Below, in pieces: positions 30,244-34,982 of a DNA stretch of 34,982 nucleotides. Numbering within the stretch: position 1 is the stretch's first letter; every line of letters starts with the position of its first letter. The translations under genes were made by a program, and so were the position numbers. Under the pieces are notes generated by a model. It searched no databases. It saw only the letters and a program-made list of their open reading frames with translations, and had not been told where the DNA came from. The DNA comes from Firmicutes bacterium ADurb.Bin153 (GTDB lineage Bacteria > Bacillota > DTU025 > MWDF01), in assembly GCA_002070415.1 (NCBI GenBank), contig MWDF01000018.1, forward strand, positions 1 to 34,982. The letters run 5' to 3'.

Positions 30244-30519
30244 CCGATTCAAGCCTCCGCTTCGGTCCTTGCCGGGCTTGCGAGGGCACAGTCCCAAAGA
30301 AGGTGCCCGAGGCAATGATGAGAACGATGACATATCGGGCCGGGCATATGGGGCATGAGCCAGCCGCATACATGTATGCATTGACATAAAAAGGCAATAT
30401 ATCGTAGTGCAGGACACAAAATGGTACCGTGGCTGAATAGTTCCTGCATTAACAATATTGCATTGCAATGAACCATCTAATATAGTTAGTGAAAGATAAA
30501 TATTACCAATTCCCTATGC
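30244..30519. other. Intergenic region before the DUF11 gene cluster
   Basis: The gene-free gap from 30185 to 30519 is 335 bp including the terminator. From about 30375 it turns AT-rich. It contains a TTGACA (30381-30386) without a matching -10, and a better-spaced promoter candidate at 30458-30486. No gene was found. Confidence 0.5.
30458..30486 (+). promoter_or_regulatory. Promoter candidate for the DUF11 surface-protein cluster
   Basis: TTGCAT (30458-30463) and TATAGT (30481-30486) are separated by exactly 17 bp, about 35 bp before the first start codon. The overlapping CATTGCAATG palindrome (30461-30470) could be a regulator site. Confidence 0.4.
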
Positions 30520-32385
30520 ATGGGCGGTGATGATCAGGTGGTTGCCGGCAACCGTAAGCACGCGTTTGTTTTGTTAGTCTCGGTATTGACCGTCCTGGCA
30601 ATATCTATACCGGTATACGCCGCATGGCCAAGCCAGGCGGAATGGATACCTGCCCTGGGCGCGAACTGGGGCCCAATAACCGATCCGCTCGACCAACAGC
30701 AGAGCTTCCTCGACTGCATCACCGACAAGACCGCGACGGTGCAAGCGGCAGCATATTGGTTCTATGACGGAACGTACTTCTATTTCAGGATGATACTGGA
30801 CGGGGATCCCCTGAAGGCTAAAGGCTCGACGAAGGAACTGCAGCCCTTCGGCTGGGCGGCGATGATCGAAAGCACGGGGAACAGCTTCCCCGATTACGTA
30901 ATCGGAATCGATGGCACTGGCACGGCGAACAGGATACACACGATGTACAACCTGACTCCGGACATGGCCATGGACGGTGAGACGGGGTATGCCCAAAGCG
31001 CCACCACATCGTACCTGGACGCCGACGGCTTCTGGTATGTCATAAGGAACGCAGCCGGTACGAATTACGTGCGGAGCAAGCAGGTAACGACGGTTAGTTC
31101 CTACTGGTGGAACGGCACACCTGACTACTACTTGGATTTCAGGGTCCCCATGACCTGGTTATCCAGGGCAGGCGGTGTTACGCCGCCGGCTCCGATCACC
31201 GCGAACACCCCGATAAAGATAGCTTTCGGCACCGATGCAAGCGGGCAGAACATAGGAAAAGACCTCGTTGGTTACTCCGGAACGATAAACGTTCCTTCCT
31301 ACTTCGATTCCGTACCCCCAGTAACGCCCGGGGGCGGATACGGGATCCTCGTCGACGGAAAGCACTCTGATGCTGGTATGAACCTCGGTGTATGGTACAG
31401 GGGAGAAGTACTCAAGGTCTACGGTTCGGGCTGGCCGGCATCCACACAGAACCCTCCGTTTACTGGATACCTGCAGGTAAGGATCGTATACCCCGACGGC
31501 ACCACACATTATCAAGTGCCGGCGCCCGGGATTGTTACGACGACGACCGGAGTCGTCAACCTGCAGTCCGCATGGACCATAGGACCCACAGCTCCCGAGG
31601 GCGTCTACTCGATATACGTTGCACACCCTTACAGCGGCGTATACATGCTGAAGGACACATTCACAGTATCCGCCGTTGTGATCGACCTATCTACAAGCAC
31701 GAAGACCGCCGACAGGAGCGAGGCCGTCGCGGCCGACCAAATCACGTATACGATCACGATAAGGAATACAGGCAGCTCGCCCGTCAATAACCTGGTAGTC
31801 GTGGATAACATCCCCTTCCATACCGTCTATGTGCCCAATTCCACGAGGCTCAACGGATCATCCGTCGCCGACGTATCGGGGAAAACACCCCTTGAGGGCG
31901 GGATTACGATACCCCTCATAGGAGCCAACTCGTCAGCTACGGTAACATTCGCCGTTAAAGTGGATGTAGCGGCGCCGGACGGTGCTTCCATCACCAACAC
32001 TGCAAGCATCAGCTGGGGATCGATCACGAGGTACCTGACTGCGTCGACGGTTGTGCGCGCCCCGCTGATGCAGCTTATGAAGTCCGTATCGCCGCTCGGT
32101 TCGGTAGATCCCGGCACGGTGCTTACGTACACAGTTACATTCAGGAACGCGGGCCATTCCGATGCCAGACAAGTCGAGATAATCGATGATATGCCGCCGG
32201 ATACGCTCTACGTCCCGGGTAGCTTGACGTTGACCGACCTGGACGGTACTTTCACCTTCCAGCATGTGGCGGGAGGCCCGTACGATTCATCCGAAATGAT
32301 GCCGGTCACGTCCATTAAATACTACCTAGAGACGCTACAACCCGGGGCGGATCATACCTATACTTTCCAAGTAGTTGTCAAATGA
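30520..32385 (+). CDS. Large exported DUF11 repeat surface protein 1
   Basis: The 621-aa product has a signal peptide at about 14-35 (FVLLVSVLTVLAISIPVYAA). Residues about 36-260 form a beta-rich N-terminal domain with many aromatic residues (YWFYDGTYFYFRMILDGDP), a type seen at the start of other DUF11 proteins. Residues about 290-385 include a beta domain with GVWYRGEVLKVYGSGWP. Two DUF11 (CARDB-like Ig fold) repeats follow: about 389-509 (TYTITIRNTGSSPVNNLVVV) and about 518-621 (TYTVTFRNAGHSDARQVEI). No sortase motif or C-terminal anchor is seen; the protein ends within the second repeat. The start is ATG 30520 or GTG 30538. It is probably secreted or surface-associated, first in a three-gene cluster. 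Confidence 0.85.
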   Translation: MGGDDQVVAGNRKHAFVLLVSVLTVLAISIPVYAAWPSQAEWIPALGANWGPITDPLDQQQSFLDCITDKTATVQAAAYWFYDGTYFYFRMILDGDPLKAKGSTKELQPFGWAAMIESTGNSFPDYVIGIDGTGTANRIHTMYNLTPDMAMDGETGYAQSATTSYLDADGFWYVIRNAAGTNYVRSKQVTTVSSYWWNGTPDYYLDFRVPMTWLSRAGGVTPPAPITANTPIKIAFGTDASGQNIGKDLVGYSGTINVPSYFDSVPPVTPGGGYGILVDGKHSDAGMNLGVWYRGEVLKVYGSGWPASTQNPPFTGYLQVRIVYPDGTTHYQVPAPGIVTTTTGVVNLQSAWTIGPTAPEGVYSIYVAHPYSGVYMLKDTFTVSAVVIDLSTSTKTADRSEAVAADQITYTITIRNTGSSPVNNLVVVDNIPFHTVYVPNSTRLNGSSVADVSGKTPLEGGITIPLIGANSSATVTFAVKVDVAAPDGASITNTASISWGSITRYLTASTVVRAPLMQLMKSVSPLGSVDPGTVLTYTVTFRNAGHSDARQVEIIDDMPPDTLYVPGSLTLTDLDGTFTFQHVAGGPYDSSEMMPVTSIKYYLETLQPGADHTYTFQVVVK

Positions 32386-32407
32386 CTTTCTGCGGGAGAT
32401 GTTGCCT

Positions 32408-33502
32408 TTGAGCAAGAAGATTATCCGCCCGGTCATCCTAGCGTCAGTGGCATTGATGCTTGTGGCATCTGCCATGGTCTGCGCAGCCCAACCGGGCGCT
32501 CCTTCAAGGGTTCGGCTGTATGAGGAATATGACGCAATCGACTTATGGGGACCGTTCGCGCTGATTGCCACGGAGCCGGGCGCGGCCGGTGCCGAGGGCA
32601 TGCCGCTAATAGGCATAGCTGACAAGGAGGGGCACATAGCGGCCCGAGCCGCCTGGGACGGCAAGGGACCGAAAGTGTCTTCGGACGGTCGGGCATGGTC
32701 GGTCAACCTGAGCGCCGACCTTGACGGCCGGCACGTAACCTACGAGCTTACGAGCACCTGGGACGGCAGCTCAAAGCCGGTGAACGGGACTATGATGCTA
32801 GTTCTTCAAGAGACAAGCGGCTCAGGCGTCGGATCCGAGTACATACATAAGATGAGACTCGCGGGCCTGGCGGGGACTGTTTCGGAAGACGGGGCCGAAG
32901 CGGTGCTTTCGTTTGCATCGGAAGCGGACGGGAAGCTACCTGACTTCCTGATTATTACGGCATATGAAGACTCGTGTGAGTTTGCCAAGGGACAAATGGA
33001 CATATCGGACAAGGCTATCGATTTCATCGAAGCGTCTTCTTATACCGACACTGCGAAATGTGCCGATCCGGACAGAATAATGGCCGTTAACATGACTATG
33101 GTCAAGGTATGGTCAGCGGAACCCGCACTAAGCCTTGCTAAGGCCATGCGCAATAAAGGCACATCGCCCGATCTTTGTATAATTGGATCGGCAGATAAGA
33201 AAACAGTAAATCCGGGAGATACCATAGAGTACACATATCACATTTTCAATGCAGGGATGGAAGAAGCAATGGACATTGAAGCGAACATCCCTGTACCAGA
33301 AGGAACGGAGCTCATACCTTCATCCTTATCGGGAACCGAGGGTAAGGTCAGGCTCATCCCTTCCCGTGAAGTAATCGATATTCCTAGCACAAGTGAGGTC
33401 ACGCGTTTAGCCGGTAAAGGTATAGCATCTATGATCTGGACACCAGGAAGGCCTCTTCTGCCTGGCGGGACTTTCACAGTATCATTCAAGGTCACTATTT
33501 AA
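32408..33502 (+). CDS. Exported protein with single C-terminal DUF11 domain
   Basis: The product is about 364 aa from TTG 32408, nine bases after GGGAG and 22 nt after the preceding stop; an ATG at 32399 sits on the SD. The signal peptide KKIIRPVILASVALMLVASAM ends near CAAQ. The N-terminal domain (about 25-245) is not recognised; it opens with RLYEEYDAIDLWGPFALIA, echoing the lipoprotein at 16418. Residues about 255-364 are a DUF11-type domain (NPGDTIEYTYHIFNAGMEEA). The DNA of the DUF11 part is visibly richer in A+T-ending codons than the N-terminal part. It is probably cotranscribed with both neighbours. Confidence 0.8.
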   Translation: MSKKIIRPVILASVALMLVASAMVCAAQPGAPSRVRLYEEYDAIDLWGPFALIATEPGAAGAEGMPLIGIADKEGHIAARAAWDGKGPKVSSDGRAWSVNLSADLDGRHVTYELTSTWDGSSKPVNGTMMLVLQETSGSGVGSEYIHKMRLAGLAGTVSEDGAEAVLSFASEADGKLPDFLIITAYEDSCEFAKGQMDISDKAIDFIEASSYTDTAKCADPDRIMAVNMTMVKVWSAEPALSLAKAMRNKGTSPDLCIIGSADKKTVNPGDTIEYTYHIFNAGMEEAMDIEANIPVPEGTELIPSSLSGTEGKVRLIPSREVIDIPSTSEVTRLAGKGIASMIWTPGRPLLPGGTFTVSFKVTI

Positions 33503-33521
33503 CTATTAGGGGGAGTATGTT

Positions 33522-34982
33522 GTGAAGAGGACCTTTACTAGGGTAATCGTAATCGCGTTCATGATCGTGGCAGTCATGTCGTCTGCCATTGTGGCAAGCG
33601 GCACTCCTGCTGGTACTGAGATCAAGAATAACGCGACTGTAACCTATAAGGATGTGAACAGCAACGCAAAACCGACCGTTACGTCGAATACCGTAACGAC
33701 TGTAGTGAATACCGTGCGCGGCGTTGATATCAGCCCTGTGGATTATACCTGTACGACGGAAGAGAAGACGAACGACTTTGCGTTCACTGTTACAAATACA
33801 GGGAACGCAAACGATTCGATAGGATTAGGACTAACCGGGATTCCCGCCGGATGGAGTTACTTCATATACCATGATGTGGATGGCGATGGTACCCTTGATC
33901 CGGAGGATTCGGTAACTACCGCTAATACCGGCACATTAACCGCGGATCAGGCGTATCATGTTATCATTCGTATCGTAGCACCCGCTCCCCCAGAGATCAT
34001 AAATGAAGTGATCGCCGGCGTATTTACCGCGACTTCGGTTGCGGCGCCGAGCGTATCGGATTCGTCCACTATCAATCTGGAATTACGTCAGGCGGTCATC
34101 GCGGTCACCAAATCCTCTTCGAACGAAGAGCCCATGCCCCTTGAGCCGTTCGACTATACGATAAGCGTAGCTAACTCGGGTAAAGTAGCGGCCTACAACG
34201 TAGTCATCACCGATAGCATACCCGATGACGTCGATTTCATCGGGCCTGTATTCTATGACGAAGACGGTTCAGGACCGGCAACTCCCGTACAGCTGCCAGG
34301 CGCGTACTCAGCAGGCGTTATAACCGTGGTAATAAATCCCTTGGCGGCGGAGACAACGGCCACGATAACGTTCAGCTGTCAGGTGAAAGACAAGGTTGCA
34401 GTGAGTACTTCTATAGGAAACACGGCTGATGTGGCCTATAAGGATGCCGATGGCAACACATTCGCAGATACAGATATATGTGCTGTTACTGTGGCCAATA
34501 AAGCTGGGGTGGATATTGAAACAGAATACTTGAATTCGTATTCGGATCCTGGAGATATCATTATGATTCCATTTTCGATAAAGAATAATGGAAACAGCAT
34601 TGATGTAATGGAAATATCAATAGGACAACCGGTAGAGGAATTCATCCTGTCTTGGACGATTTATCGAGATAACAATTCAAATGGAGTTTATGACGTATTT
34701 GACACACTTGTTATTAATACAAATGGGGTAAATGGCATAGATACGGGTGAAATGGATCCTGAAGAAAAACTCGACTATGTTGCAGTAGCAATAGTATCAA
34801 AAAATGCGATAGACAGGAAAGTAAACACAGTTAGGATTACAGCTACTACATCAGAATTACCTATAGCTCAGGATTATATCGAAATTACACATACGATCAA
34901 AGCGCCGATCCTGACACTTACTAAGAGTGTCGATAAGGCGACAGCGGATCCAGGGGAGACACTGACTTACACAATTGTAGTC
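33522..34982 (+). CDS. Large exported DUF11 repeat surface protein 2 (3' end beyond window)
   Basis: GTG 33522 follows GGGGGAG by about six bases, and the frame stays open for 487 codons to the window edge. A signal peptide (res 1-26) ends SSAIVASG. A NEW3/Ig-like domain with FTVTNTGNANDSIGLGL and a calcium-loop-like DVDGDGTLDPED (near 118) is followed by a DUF11 repeat from about 193 (DYTISVANSGKVAAYNVVI). A second NEW3-like unit has DNNSNGVYDVFD (near 383), and the next DUF11 repeat begins near 466 (DPGETLTYTIVV). Alternating Ig-like units suggest a long fibrous surface protein. Codons between about 34440 and 34880 are strikingly A/T-ending compared with the first half. Confidence 0.85.
   Translation, partial: MKRTFTRVIVIAFMIVAVMSSAIVASGTPAGTEIKNNATVTYKDVNSNAKPTVTSNTVTTVVNTVRGVDISPVDYTCTTEEKTNDFAFTVTNTGNANDSIGLGLTGIPAGWSYFIYHDVDGDGTLDPEDSVTTANTGTLTADQAYHVIIRIVAPAPPEIINEVIAGVFTATSVAAPSVSDSSTINLELRQAVIAVTKSSSNEEPMPLEPFDYTISVANSGKVAAYNVVITDSIPDDVDFIGPVFYDEDGSGPATPVQLPGAYSAGVITVVINPLAAETTATITFSCQVKDKVAVSTSIGNTADVAYKDADGNTFADTDICAVTVANKAGVDIETEYLNSYSDPGDIIMIPFSIKNNGNSIDVMEISIGQPVEEFILSWTIYRDNNSNGVYDVFDTLVINTNGVNGIDTGEMDPEEKLDYVAVAIVSKNAIDRKVNTVRITATTSELPIAQDYIEITHTIKAPILTLTKSVDKATADPGETLTYTIVV

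Noticed and set aside
30381..30386. Perfect TTGACA as a -35 box
   Set aside because: No TATAAT-like element lies 16-18 bp downstream; the 30458/30481 pair fits better.
29417..30397. 326-codon minus-strand frame opposite livF of system 2
   Set aside because: It is antisense to an unmistakable ABC ATPase and extends across its terminator; the composition is that of a shadow frame.

Overview
The window is a 35 kb piece of a GC-rich bacterial chromosome. Arginine AGG and isoleucine ATA codons are common, purine-rich Shine-Dalgarno (SD) sequences are strong, and TTG/GTG starts are frequent. The gene content suggests an anaerobic, peptide- and amino-acid-consuming bacterium. It has two complete LIV/HAAT-type amino-acid ABC transporters, four peptidase families (M20 RocB-like, M24, exported C69, and a secreted HExxH protein), a MalY/PatB C-S lyase, a radical SAM protein and a membrane ferredoxin, with no respiratory oxygen enzymes. 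Synergistota or a deep Bacillota lineage would fit, but the window has no rRNA or marker gene that settles this. I saw no tRNA, rRNA, CRISPR array, IS element or integrase.

Layout. 1-3.1 kb (+): the 3' part of a PlsY-like acyltransferase translationally overlapping a family 2 glycosyltransferase (likely a glycolipid or terpenoid-lipid pair), then a flavodoxin-fold reductase and a small membrane protein. 3.2-6.1 kb (-): three genes for an exported beta-rich protein, a small membrane protein and a secreted metalloprotease-like protein. 6.4-12.2 kb: mostly single metabolic genes separated by bidirectional hairpins (M24 peptidase, a 68-aa Cys-rich protein, PatB, radical SAM/SPASM-like protein, and a divergent KDPG-aldolase / NagB-like pair). 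12.2-13.4 kb: a NapH-like ferredoxin membrane protein converging on a membrane-anchored thioredoxin. 13.6-16.0 kb (+): an exported protein interrupted by an in-frame UGA, followed by a C69 dipeptidase and a strong terminator. 16.4-17.1 kb: a lipoprotein. 17.2-23.6 kb (-): M20 peptidase-livK-livH-livM-livG-livF. 23.9-30.2 kb (+): a second HAAT locus with two tandem livK genes, livH, a fused livM-livG and livF. 30.5 kb to the end (+): three consecutive genes for large exported DUF11-type surface proteins, the last running off the window.

The most interesting observation is at 13630-14136. The exported-protein gene has an in-frame TGA at 14008-14010, after which the same frame stays protein-like for 41 codons to a second TGA placed just before the next gene's SD. 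A 6-bp hairpin with a GGGUC-containing loop begins 15 nt after the UGA, which matches the general bacterial SECIS layout. The protein would carry a Sec-Ala-Cys motif and resembles no selenoprotein family I can recall. A simple Trp-to-stop mutation remains the main alternative.

Other points of interest are the LivM-LivG fusion, the diverged tandem pair of binding-protein genes, hairpins immediately after every livK, and an AT-rich patch inside the last DUF11 gene.
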